From: Acetivibrio sp. MSJd-27
Lineage (GTDB): Bacteria; Bacillota; Clostridia; UMGS1840; HGM11507
Assembly (NCBI RefSeq): GCF_018918095.1
Contig: NZ_JAHLPV010000001.1
Span: 216,896 to 280,895 of the forward strand
Direction of reading: 5' to 3'
DNA: 64,000 nt
Shown here one piece after another: positions 44,899 to 52,574 of the stretch. The notes below the pieces were generated by a model. It was not told the DNA's origin. It made no database searches and saw only the letters and a program-made list of their open reading frames with translations. Each line of letters starts with the position of its first letter. Position 1 is the stretch's first letter. The position numbers and the translations under genes were made by a program.

Positions 44899-45723
44899 CT
44901 ACCTCCGCTTACTGCCCCGTTCCAGTTCCGCCCAAATGGCGTCCCTGTATTTTTCGTATTCCGCCAGGCTCATCCTGCCGACACGCTCGGTGCGGGGCCG
45001 TGCCTCCGCGCGTCCCCTCGCCGAACCGGTTGACATACCACTGTTGGCGCGTCCCTCTTCCCGGATGCTCAGCTTCCGTTCCAGTTCCGCTTTCTCCACG
45101 GCCAGCTTTTCATAGCCGGCGGTCAGCCGGTAGGCTTCCTTCAAGGGCATTCCATACCGGCTTCTGTAATAGATGGCCTCGCTCGGAATATCTCCCGAAC
45201 GCAAATCGGGATTCTCCCGGAGAAGCTCCTGAAATTCCCGGTTAAACCGGTTCTCCTCCGAAAGGCGGTCATTTTCCTGCCGCGCCCTATGAATCTCCCG
45301 CGCCTGGTCAGCGGTCAGCCCGTCCTTCTCCGCAATCCGGCTGATTTCATCCTGCTGCCGCTGTCTGTCGATACCGTCCAGGTATTCCTCCGGCGATATG
45401 CCGTGCCGGGCGGATAAATCCTCCAGAAGCGAATAGGCTCGTTTCATGGCGCTGTTGTCCTCATAGGCCTTCAGTCTGTCGTGGATTTTGTCGTAGTTCA
45501 TTCCCTTCTGGGCATAAGCCACGGCTTCCTCCCGGGAAAGCTGACGCTGGGAACCGTTGTATTTCACCGTGAGAGGCTGGTATGCCTCACCGGTTTCCTG
45601 CTCCGGCTTACGCGCGCTGTCCCCTTGTATTTCTTCTGCCTGACCGGATTGCGCCGTTTCCTCCATCGGTTCCGATTCCGCCGCGCTTTCCATGCTGTTT
45701 TCCAAAATTATGGTTTCTTCCAT
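44899..45723 (-). CDS. Phage scaffolding protein
   Basis: 274 residues from ATG 45723 (GGCAGGAGG). Acidic first 50 residues (ILENSMESAAESEPMEETAQ), then LTVKYNGSQRQLSREEAVAY with AQKGMNYDKIHDRLKAY, then charged coiled coil (RIAEKDGLTADQAREIHRAR; EKLAVEKAELERKLSIREEG) and a basic tail EYEKYRDAIWAELERGSKRR expected to bind coat. Typical of Gram-positive phage scaffold genes. Driven by the special promoter at 45785-45819. Confidence 0.82.
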   Translation of the reverse strand: MEETIILENSMESAAESEPMEETAQSGQAEEIQGDSARKPEQETGEAYQPLTVKYNGSQRQLSREEAVAYAQKGMNYDKIHDRLKAYEDNSAMKRAYSLLEDLSARHGISPEEYLDGIDRQRQQDEISRIAEKDGLTADQAREIHRARQENDRLSEENRFNREFQELLRENPDLRSGDIPSEAIYYRSRYGMPLKEAYRLTAGYEKLAVEKAELERKLSIREEGRANSGMSTGSARGRAEARPRTERVGRMSLAEYEKYRDAIWAELERGSKRR

Positions 45724-45779
45724 CTTGATTCCTCCTGCCTGTGGTTGGGCATTTGTCCGGGACTTCTCCGTCCCGCCTG

Positions 45780-46097
45780 TGCCTACTATACCACCGGGAC
45801 AGCCTGACTTCCCATGACATTTGACCAAAAATATTTCTTGCCTTCCGAAGCATGACGAAATCTGCGCCAGATAGGCCTCCTGTTCTCCCGGACTCAGTTT
45901 TTTAAATTCCGGCAAATCCATCAATTCTTTCATTCGTTTATCGATGTTGGAATCCAGGTTATTCCGGTAATACCGGTATTGGTCTGCGTTCAGCGCTTTG
46001 CGGCCAAACAGGTTTTTCACGCCCTTAAAATTGGTCGCAGCTCTCATCAGTGCGTTCAGCCCCAAATCGAAGCCTTCCTTCTTTGCGAAATCGTTTG
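45780..46097 (-). pseudogene. Displaced fragment of the toxin-tipped phage gene
   Basis: On the minus strand, from ~46097 down, FAKKEGFDLGLNALMRAATN with FKGVKNLFGRKALNADQYRY to LSPGEQEAYLAQI repeats about 85 residues of the 643-aa protein at 46503 (FAKNEGFDLGLNALMGAATN...). After AQI it changes into unrelated sequence which contains promoter copy 1. There is no start site. It lies beyond the immunity gene, the classic location of leftover C-terminal cassettes in polymorphic toxin loci. Confidence 0.8.
45785..45819 (-). promoter_or_regulatory. Special phage promoter, copy 1 (scaffold-coat operon)
   Basis: On the minus strand TGTCATGGGAAGTCA, 14-bp spacer, TATAGT. Motif and spacer agree with the copies at 51292 and 55351. 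No -35 TTGACA. Start codon of the scaffold gene is ~55 bp after the expected start of transcription. Confidence 0.75.
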
Positions 46098-46115
46098 ATG
46101 AAAAATTATAGTATA

Positions 46116-46160
46116 TAGAAAAATCCCTCGGCAGATGTCATTCTCTGCCAAGGGATAACA
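46116..46160 (-). terminator. Terminator after the immunity gene
   Basis: On the minus strand ATCCCTTGGCAGA-GAATGACA-TCTGCCGAGGGAT followed by TTTTCT, ~20 bp past the stop at 46181. Confidence 0.85.
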
Positions 46161-46180
46161 AACAAAATCTTTCAATTATT

Positions 46181-46513
46181 CTAATTCATATTTTTACGAA
46201 TCAATCGGTCAAGCACTTGAAAATTATATAGTAATTTCTCTTGTTTCATACTGTCAAATCCTTCTATTATTCTCTCATCTGTTAAATCACTAAGCCATAG
46301 ATATTCATTATCTTTTCGTACAGAAATATCTAAAATAGAGCGATCATATACCAAGAGAACATCCATTTCCCGATAAAGCTTCATCGGTAATTCAAATTGA
46401 GAATAGGGTGTATTCAATACATTTATTTCTCCAAAGATGACGTTAGAACCCCAAATCTGTTCTGCAACCGATTTGATTAAATGAATGTTTCTTATTGCTT
46501 CCTCATTTAACAT
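46181..46513 (-). CDS. Candidate immunity protein for the phage toxin
   Basis: 110 residues from ATG 46513 with GGGAGG upstream; its first 11 bases overlap the end of the toxin gene, indicating coupled translation. Small, soluble, acidic-leaning protein (NEEAIRNIHLIKSVAEQIWG; YSQFELPMKLYREMDVLLVY; IIEGFDSMKQEKLLYNFQVL). AT-rich, like the toxin end and unlike the neighbours. No family recognised. Position, size and overlap are those of polymorphic toxin immunity genes; followed by a terminator. Confidence 0.7.
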   Translation of the reverse strand: MLNEEAIRNIHLIKSVAEQIWGSNVIFGEINVLNTPYSQFELPMKLYREMDVLLVYDRSILDISVRKDNEYLWLSDLTDERIIEGFDSMKQEKLLYNFQVLDRLIRKNMN

Positions 46514-48434
46514 ACCAGAAACCTCCCTCATAAACTAAATTTTTATCTGTAACATTTAATATGGATTTTAAATATTTCCATTCTGCTTTCAAGAATCCTT
46601 TTCCTTTTCTCGGATCATGTGAAAATCGAATTGTCTTTCCGCTGGCAATCGCATCATCCAATGCCGGTTTATTGAAATATTCAAACATATCGGATTCAGA
46701 TAGACCATATTTGTCCTGAATTTTATTCCAGTCTCCTCCCATGTCAAAATAGGAAGATTCTTTTCCTGCCTTGGCAATATAAGAATCGGAATCATTGGTG
46801 TATTTTCCAAGCGTCATAGAATTAGCCTCCGGATTTTTTATGGATGCTTTCCGTATTGTCTGAAATTCTTCGACCGGAACCTTTCCTCCGACCTTCCCAT
46901 CTATAATTTTCAAGTTTCCTATGGCATCCGGCAAATCCATTATACCTTCCGCCGCATCCTTTGTCAAATCCTTCCGCGCCGCGTCATACACCTCTTCCCG
47001 CGCCGCTTTTTTCATCTGCGCCAGATAGGCCGCCTGTTCTCCCGGACTCAGCTTTTTAAATTCCGGCAAATCCATCAATTCCTGCATTCTTTTGTCAATA
47101 TGGGAATCCACATTATTCCGGTAATACCGGTATTGGTCTTGGTTCAGCGCTTTGCGGCCAAACAGGTTTTTCACGCCCTTAAAATTGGTCGCCGCACCCA
47201 TCAGCGCGTTCAGCCCCAAATCGAAGCCTTCGTTCTTCGCGAAATCGCTTGCCGCCTGCGACGCCTTTTTTCCTCCGGCAACATCCGCAACAAATTCCCC
47301 TGCATTTACAGCGGTATCCCCAATCGCATTCGCCGTAAAATCCCGCAGAAATGGATTGTTGATCTTGCTCAGCCCTTTTACGCTTTTTGCCGCTGTACCC
47401 AATCCCTTGTATAAAGCGGCTTCTCCTGCCAGGTAACCGGCACCGTAATAATTGGGGTGCTGTTGTTTTGCAATATCTTTTGAACTTTTCGTCATGCCAA
47501 ACGTAGCGCCATTTTTACTCCCATAGTTCTCAAATTCGTCATAAATTCCAAGGGATAAATTGCTCAAAGCCCCTCTTGCTACTGCAGTTCTCTTTGTTGT
47601 CATATCCAGTGCTTGCCGAAGTCTTGCGTTTAATCCATTTACTGAGTTCTCTCCCAGTTCAAAAGTCATCCTATCCTTGAACGAAGGATTCAAAACAGCC
47701 CCGTATCCTCCATTTTTTATAATGTCCTCTTTTAACTTTTCGGACAGATACGGCAATGCCTCCGCAATCTGCTTTCTCTGCTTATCCGTCAGATTTTCAT
47801 CCTTTGAAAGGGAATACGTCTCGGAGACAAGCTTTTTCTCCGTGCTGTCCCCCCACATGGGCATGCGGTTTTCTCCCTCGTGCTCATTGCGGTATGCATT
47901 GGCTTCCCGCCGGATTTCCTCGGTCTTCTGCTCCTGCTTCCCGATATCCATCCAGGAGTTATCCGGAAGCAGCGGATAATCGGATTTTTTCGTTTCCTTT
48001 GTCTTTTTGGCGCTGGTTTCCTCGATTCCATTATCATGCAGTTTCACCGGGGCTTCCACAAGCAAGGGATACGGCTCCTCCCTATTTTCTGTTATGCCGC
48101 CCGTCTCTTGACGAATTGCCTCCGTCTTCTGCTCCTGTTTGCCGATGTCCATCCAGGAATTGTCCGGAAGCAGTGGATAATCGTTCTCCGGCTTTGCCGT
48201 ATTCTGTCCGCCCTGATTGGAAGCACTGCCCGGCTTTACGACCGCCGCCCCCAGTCCGCCCTGATTCGGATCCAGATTGTATTCCCGGGGCGGATTGTCC
48301 GGTCCCGCCAGATTTCCGTCCCAGCCTAACTCTGCGTCAAGCCCCATCTCTTTTTTGAATTCCTCGTAGGTCAAATCCGGCCGGGATTTCCGCATCTCTT
48401 CATATTCCAGCCTTCTCGCCTCTTCCTCCGTCAT
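46503..48434 (-). CDS. Phage protein with C-terminal polymorphic toxin domain
   Basis: 643 residues from ATG 48434 (GGGGGTG). N-terminus LEYEEMRKSRPDLTYEEFKK shares a pattern with the helical virion-like proteins at 28224 and 32716. Two copies of DYPLLPDNSWMDIGKQEQKT lie at ~85-190. Residues ~270-460 are helical with glycine/alanine stretches (YLAGEAALYKGLGTAAKSVK; FTANAIGDTAVNAGEFVADV). The last ~105 residues (NSMTLGKYTNDSDSYIAKAG, FEYFNKPALDDAIASGKTIR, FSHDP, YEGGFWYVK) follow the MTLGKY...KFLD...G..I..A...F...E..YL...G....G.W common toxin end of many Rhs/FHA-like proteins. AT content rises there. Gene sits between portal and scaffold. Probably packaged or linked to the virion; activity unknown. 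Confidence 0.7.
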   Translation of the reverse strand: MTEEEARRLEYEEMRKSRPDLTYEEFKKEMGLDAELGWDGNLAGPDNPPREYNLDPNQGGLGAAVVKPGSASNQGGQNTAKPENDYPLLPDNSWMDIGKQEQKTEAIRQETGGITENREEPYPLLVEAPVKLHDNGIEETSAKKTKETKKSDYPLLPDNSWMDIGKQEQKTEEIRREANAYRNEHEGENRMPMWGDSTEKKLVSETYSLSKDENLTDKQRKQIAEALPYLSEKLKEDIIKNGGYGAVLNPSFKDRMTFELGENSVNGLNARLRQALDMTTKRTAVARGALSNLSLGIYDEFENYGSKNGATFGMTKSSKDIAKQQHPNYYGAGYLAGEAALYKGLGTAAKSVKGLSKINNPFLRDFTANAIGDTAVNAGEFVADVAGGKKASQAASDFAKNEGFDLGLNALMGAATNFKGVKNLFGRKALNQDQYRYYRNNVDSHIDKRMQELMDLPEFKKLSPGEQAAYLAQMKKAAREEVYDAARKDLTKDAAEGIMDLPDAIGNLKIIDGKVGGKVPVEEFQTIRKASIKNPEANSMTLGKYTNDSDSYIAKAGKESSYFDMGGDWNKIQDKYGLSESDMFEYFNKPALDDAIASGKTIRFSHDPRKGKGFLKAEWKYLKSILNVTDKNLVYEGGFWYVK

Positions 48435-48502
48435 TTCTTTCACCCCCTTTTTCCTGTAGGTGCTTTCCTGTGTTCGCCCGCCATTATGTATGTTTCTTCT
48501 TT

Positions 48503-48586
48503 CTGTCATTCTGATCGAAGGGAAGATTCGCCTTGCCGCCACACCAATAGATCAGCCGTGAGATTCCTCGTCCCTCGGAATGACAG
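48503..48586. repeat. 84-bp inverted-repeat element, copy 1
   Basis: CTGTCATTCTGATCGAAGGG at one end and the complementary CCCTCGGAATGACAG at the other, with AGATTCGCC...GAGATTCCTCG within. Very similar to 50905-50984. Followed by one REP unit at 48615 (GTAGGGGCGGATAGCATCCG). Region 48435-48710 has no gene. Confidence 0.75.
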
Positions 48587-48710
48587 GTGGCGGTAATTTT
48601 CCGGCATTCCCATTGTAGGGGCGGATAGCATCCGCCCGCAATTCCAGACCTCTTCCACTATCCGTCATTCTGATCAATGCGAAAAATCTCCCTGCCATCT
48701 CACCTTGTCA

Positions 48711-50471
48711 TCATTCCATTCCGCCGTATTTCTCCTGCACCTGCGCCATGATATCCTGCGGCATCGGCACGCTGGTGCCGGAGCCCTGCAAAAGCTGGTT
48801 CACCTCCGCCGCCTGCTGTTCATTCATGCTGTCGGAACCCGGCTGGGGCATAGGCTCGCCGCCGGCCTGCGCCTCCTGTCCCTCCTGCTGGATACGCGCC
48901 ATCACCTCTTCTCGCTTGGGCACATAGCCGCTGGGCAGACGTTCCAGATATTCCTCCGGCGTGATGATGCCGTTCGCCAACAGGTTATCCAGCGTCTGAA
49001 CCGTAGTGATTTCCGAGAACTGGGAGGAAGCCCCCACCTCGATTTTCAGGCGCACCGGCAGATCCCGGTAGAAGGACGGATCGAACTCGACCACCGCTTC
49101 CTCCCCGTTTTTATCAAACATCGCCAGACGGGGCGTCTGGTAATAGGTGCTCCACATACAGAGCCATATTCTCCCCATGTCCTCGATAAACTGATAAAAC
49201 CGGGTCTGAATATTTTCCAGCGGCGCCATGGACGCCTCCCGCATCATGACAAAAGCGGAGGTGTTTTCCGGCCGCACGTTGCCCAAGGCCACATCGTTGG
49301 CACCCATGCAGTCCTGGGTGTTGCCTTTGATGTCGTCCTGAATCCGGTAGGAGTCGGACGACAGGCTGGGCGGCTCCAGATAGCGCGCCACATCGCCGAT
49401 GCTGCCATTGACCGGGATTGCCCCGCCCACCTTGTTGCTCCAGGATTTCACCCGGGAATTGTCAAACAGCACCTTGGGGGAGACAAAATTCATCAGGGAG
49501 ATTTGTTGCAGGGCGGACATCTTGTTGTAGACCACCTGATTGGGTATGACCTCCTTTAATTCGGACACGCCGAAAAAGCTGTTTTTCCGCTCCCGCCAGC
49601 AGAAATTCGCCACCGGATACATCGAAAGGCCGGTATCCCAAGGCTCTTTCACCAGCACGTCCTTGGTGCACTTCACCGCCCAGACGGTTCCGGTTTTCTC
49701 GTTTTTCCACAGCTTCAGCAGGCAGGTCACCTTTTTGGTATCATTCAGTTCCTCCTTGGCGCGGTCGCCCGCTTCCCTGTCACGGTTCTCGTCGTCGGAG
49801 ATATCCTCCCAGCCCTTGACTCCGTTCTCTTTCGCCTCCCGCTGCACCTCGGCAATCAGCCGCCGGAAGGACAGAATCAGATAGGGCTGCTGCTGAATCT
49901 CGCCGCAGTTGGGATCGCCGGGAAAAAAGTTCACGCTGTCAATAAGCTCCGCGTTGATATCCCCCTTGATTTCATCCCCCTGGGGCGAATAGCTCGTCTG
50001 CTTTTCATCCCAGTAAAAATACAGAATCCCGTTGCCGGAAATGCCGCCGTCCAGCAGAATCTTCTGGTTCAGGCTGTCGATTTTCAGTCGCTCCCAGGTC
50101 GCCGTGGCATAGTCGTTCAGCGCTTCCGCCAGAAGCTCTGTTTTATCCGTTTCTTCCGTTTTATTCGTTTCTCTTGTTTTTTCCACATTTTCATCCGCCG
50201 TCTTTTTCGCCGTGCGGAATTTCATGGGGGTAAACACCATCTTGACGTTGCGGGAACGCACCGCGCTGACCAGATAGTCCAGCACCCGGCGCAGGAAGTT
50301 AAATACCGGCTTAGGCACCCCTGTGCTCTCGATTCCGTACCAGTGGTCACCGGCGTAAAACCGCTCGTTTAAGTCCACTGTGGTGTACAGATCGATCTTG
50401 TTCTTGTAGTCCACCCCGTTTTCATATTCCGTGAATATCTGGGCTGGATTGATTTTTTCCTGTTTTTCCAT
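48711..50471 (-). CDS. Phage portal protein
   Basis: 586 residues from ATG 50471 (AAAGGAAAGGACGTGG); the frame upstream is repeat DNA. Patterns of podovirus-type portal: NERFYAGDHWYGIESTGVPK, PVFNFLRRVLDYLVSAVRSR, the ILLDGGISGNGILYFYWDEK segment, SYRIQDDIKGNTQDCMGAND and RPENTSAFVMMREASMAPLE. A Thr/Glu-rich insertion lies near 135-165 (VEKTRETNKTEETDKTELLA). The C-terminus is glutamine/proline-rich. Dodecameric DNA channel at the head vertex (family knowledge). Preceded by the 59-aa membrane protein gene and promoter copy 2. Confidence 0.85.
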   Translation of the reverse strand: MEKQEKINPAQIFTEYENGVDYKNKIDLYTTVDLNERFYAGDHWYGIESTGVPKPVFNFLRRVLDYLVSAVRSRNVKMVFTPMKFRTAKKTADENVEKTRETNKTEETDKTELLAEALNDYATATWERLKIDSLNQKILLDGGISGNGILYFYWDEKQTSYSPQGDEIKGDINAELIDSVNFFPGDPNCGEIQQQPYLILSFRRLIAEVQREAKENGVKGWEDISDDENRDREAGDRAKEELNDTKKVTCLLKLWKNEKTGTVWAVKCTKDVLVKEPWDTGLSMYPVANFCWRERKNSFFGVSELKEVIPNQVVYNKMSALQQISLMNFVSPKVLFDNSRVKSWSNKVGGAIPVNGSIGDVARYLEPPSLSSDSYRIQDDIKGNTQDCMGANDVALGNVRPENTSAFVMMREASMAPLENIQTRFYQFIEDMGRIWLCMWSTYYQTPRLAMFDKNGEEAVVEFDPSFYRDLPVRLKIEVGASSQFSEITTVQTLDNLLANGIITPEEYLERLPSGYVPKREEVMARIQQEGQEAQAGGEPMPQPGSDSMNEQQAAEVNQLLQGSGTSVPMPQDIMAQVQEKYGGME

Positions 50472-50519
50472 TGTTCCACGTCCTTTCCTTTTTTCGTATG
50501 AGATTCCATTTTCCGTTTT

Positions 50520-50815
50520 CCATCGTAGGGGAGGATACCATCCATCCGAACATTTCATCTGTCCGCTTTTCGGGACGATGAAGGCATCGTCCCCTACAGT
50601 GGATTTTCCATCCTTCCCGATGTGGGGGAGAGATTCCATCCCATCCCGCCGTAGGGGCGGATAGCATCCGCCCGCATTTCAGTACATAGAACAGCGTGCA
50701 ATGCGCATCTTCTCTGCACCTTGTTCTTTGTCCTCTGTAGGGGCCGATGCCCACATCGGCCCGCCCAGTATACCGTTTTCCATTTACCATAGGGGCGGAC
50801 AGCATCCGCCCGCAT
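50520..50815. repeat. REP-like palindrome cluster upstream of portal
   Basis: Units GTAGGGGAGGATACCATCCA, GGGACGATGAAGGCATCGTC, GTGGGGGAGAGATTCCATCC, GTAGGGGCGGATAGCATCCG, GTAGGGGCCGATGCCCACAT, ATAGGGGCGGACAGCATCCG. At 50835-50885 a different repeat family follows (CCTCCCTTGTGTAAAGGGAG with GACCGCTTGCGGTGG). No gene seen between 50472 and 51061. Confidence 0.85.
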
Positions 50816-50904
50816 TTTTCATTCGCCTGCACCGTTCTAAGCCTCCCTTGTGTAAAGGGAGGGGGACCGCTTGCGGTGGTGGGATTGTCCTCCCACTCCC
50901 CCGC

Positions 50905-50984
50905 CATTCTGACCGAAGGGAAGAATCGCCTTGCCGTCACGCCAATGGTTCAGCCATGAGATTCCTCGTCCTTCGGAATGACAG
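50905..50984. repeat. 80-bp inverted-repeat element, copy 2
   Basis: CATTCTGACCGAAGGGAAG ... CCTTCGGAATGACAG with internal GAATCGCCTTGCCG and GAGATTCCTCG, matching 48503-48586. Confidence 0.75.
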
Positions 50985-51061
50985 GCAGGCGGCGTTTTTC
51001 CGTTTCTTTCCGGCGGTCACCATCCAATGCAGAGAATGGGCTTGCGCCCTTCGCGCCGTCC

Positions 51062-51241
51062 TCACTGTTTTCCATAAGGATCGTAATCAAACACTTCGTT
51101 CAATTTTTCTTCCTTCCCCCTGCGTTCCGCCTCATTTCTTTCGTCCTCCTCTGTCATAGGGAGGTTCTTTCTCCTTTCCTTCAGCAGGTACAAGCAAAGC
51201 GCTGTGTTCAGCAGGCATAATGCCAGGCAAATAAAAACCAT
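51062..51241 (-). CDS. 59-aa single-span membrane protein of the portal operon
   Basis: ATG 51241 preceded by AAGGAGG. Residues 1-20 are one hydrophobic span (MVFICLALCLLNTALCLYLL), followed by a highly charged tail rich in Glu/Arg (MTEEDERNEAERRGKEEKLN) ending FDYDPYGKQ. Codon use and a strong site support a real gene though it is short. It starts ~45 bp after promoter copy 2 and precedes portal. Function unknown; short membrane proteins here are found in several Gram-positive phages. Confidence 0.75.
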   Translation of the reverse strand: MVFICLALCLLNTALCLYLLKERRKNLPMTEEDERNEAERRGKEEKLNEVFDYDPYGKQ

Positions 51242-51291
51242 GTTTCTTCCTCCTTGTATTCTTAAAAATAGATGGTTACAATTCCGCTTTT

Positions 51292-51326
51292 ATCATAGCC
51301 CGCCTTCCTCCTGACATGCCATGACC
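51292..51326 (-). promoter_or_regulatory. Special phage promoter, copy 2 (portal operon)
   Basis: On the minus strand GGTCATGGCATGTCA, 14-bp spacer, TATGAT. Same element and spacer as at 45785 and 55351. Confidence 0.78.
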
Positions 51327-51353
51327 GAACCGCTTGATTTTCCTTCCGGATAA

Positions 51354-51384
51354 ACAAAAAAGGACGCTGTCAAACAGCGTCCAA
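51354..51384 (-). terminator. Terminator after barstar
   Basis: On the minus strand GGACGCTGT-TTG-ACAGCGTCC followed by TTTTTTG. Separates the barnase/barstar unit from the portal operon. Confidence 0.9.
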
Positions 51385-51421
51385 AGCAATCCGTCTATTT
51401 TCATTTGTCGACAATACCGTA

Positions 51422-51706
51422 TCAGGAAATATACTCAAATACAATATTGGGCGTACTTTTGTGAACGTCAAAGAAAACTTCAATAATTCCATCCATTTCT
51501 TTCTTCCACTCCTTATGCCTCCTTACAATTGTATGAATACCTTTCACTGTGACATGAATTGGTTCATCACAATAATTGTCCAGCACATCCCAAAGCGCGT
51601 CTAAATTTTTCCCCATATATCCTCCATAATCAAATCCTTTCTGAATGATGTCATATACTTCATCGATAGAACGGCAGTTCGTAAAATCCAGTACAATTTC
51701 TTCCAT
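51422..51706 (-). CDS. Barstar-like barnase inhibitor
   Basis: 94 residues from ATG 51706 (AAGGAGG, 8-nt spacing). Barstar fold motifs: MEEIVLDFTNCRSIDEVYDI, then GGYMGKNLDALWDVLDNYCD, where Asp-Ala-Leu-Trp-Asp is the barnase-binding helix (D35, W38, D39 in barstar), and a C-terminal EVFFDVHKSTPNIVFEYI. Follows the barnase frame by 13 bp. It should neutralise the neighbouring ribonuclease. Last gene before a strong terminator. Confidence 0.93.
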   Translation of the reverse strand: MEEIVLDFTNCRSIDEVYDIIQKGFDYGGYMGKNLDALWDVLDNYCDEPIHVTVKGIHTIVRRHKEWKKEMDGIIEVFFDVHKSTPNIVFEYIS

Positions 51707-51719
51707 ATCGCATGCCTCC

Positions 51720-52166
51720 TTATATAATTTCATAAAACGTTTCATAATGATCATAGGTAACAAAAATCAAACCATCGCTGGAAAACAATATTCTGCAATC
51801 ATTTCTGTAACCGTTTGTATAATTAAAATCCGCTTCATACCAAATTCGTCCAAATTCATCTGGTAACTTTCTTTTTTTATTTTGATATACACCACCAAAT
51901 ATTGTTTTTCGAGGCGCTATATCTGCAAGGTTTCCTCCCTTATTTTTCCACCCTAATTCTTTCGCCTTCTTCTTGGTTATGTAATTCTCCGGCAATTTTC
52001 CATACTTTTTCAGCCAAAAATCCGCACCCTTTTTTCCGTCCTTGGTGGCGGTTCCCGCAGTCAGAGCTCTCATACGCTCCATCACACAGCGGCAATGGGG
52101 ATGCAGCGGCGGAGCCGGATCGGGCATTTCATCCATCCTGTAAATTTTCCCATTTTTATCCCGACA
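51720..52166 (-). pseudogene. 5'-truncated MuF-barnase polymorphic toxin
   Basis: In one frame from 52166 down: CRDKNGKIYRMDEMPDPAPP then LHPHCRCVMERM, which is the C-terminal signature of phage MuF (cysteine, DGK, P-HP-CRC). Barnase follows: DFWLKKYGKLPENYITKKKA, KELGWKNKGGNLADIAPRKT, EADFNYTNGYRNDCRILFSS, DHYETFYEII. Catalytic residues of barnase (Glu73, Arg83, Arg87, His102) are all present. The MuF part is cut off one codon before an inverted-repeat element (52170). First remaining ATG is 52136 (about 138 residues), which would give barnase with a MuF stub. MuF genes normally lie next to portal, as here. Confidence 0.88.
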
Positions 52167-52169
52167 CTA

Positions 52170-52446
52170 CAAGCATTAGAGAGACGAACCCCATATGCCC
52201 TGCACTTGTTAAATTTCCGCCTTTTCGGATTGTCGGTCTTGCAAGGCGTCAGCCTTGCTGCACCCTTACGCACCAAAAAAACGAAAATGTTCCTATGTGC
52301 AGGGTCGCAGAGTTTCCACAGAGCAAATTTTTTCGTAAGACAAGGAAAAAGCGCAGATAATCCTGACGGATTGACGAGCATTTTGACGCAGGATTGCGGA
52401 AAATTTGCTTGTGGAAACCATATTGTGTTCGTCTCTCTAATGCTTA
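52170..52446. mobile_element. MITE-like inverted-repeat element, copy A (~275 bp)
   Basis: Ends are AAGCATTAGAGAGACGAACC and the complement at 52426-52445 (GTTCGTCTCTCTAATGCTT). Interior shared with copy B at 56402: ATATGCCCTGCACTTG, GTCGGTCTTGCAAGGC, GTGCAGGGTCGCAGAGTTT, GCGGAAAATTTGC. No transposase. It abuts the broken end of the MuF-barnase frame. A long frame read through it on the minus strand has no support. Confidence 0.8.
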
Positions 52447-52523
52447 TACAAGTTTTTAAATCTCCAAAAGCTCTCCAGTTTTTCCAGTTCTTGCTCTTTA
52501 TCCCTTCCATATTCTTTTCCTCC

Positions 52524-52552
52524 ATTATAACAAGATAAAATTGCTTTTTCAA
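52524..52552 (-). promoter_or_regulatory. Consensus sigma-A promoter facing the truncated toxin
   Basis: On the minus strand TTGAAA (52552-52547), 17-bp spacer, TATAAT (52529-52524). Points into copy A and on to barnase and barstar. A short frame follows it (ATG 52526 or 52510) and runs into the element; no recognised product. Confidence 0.55.
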
Positions 52553-52574
52553 CGCTGCATGTTCCGGTATTTCC

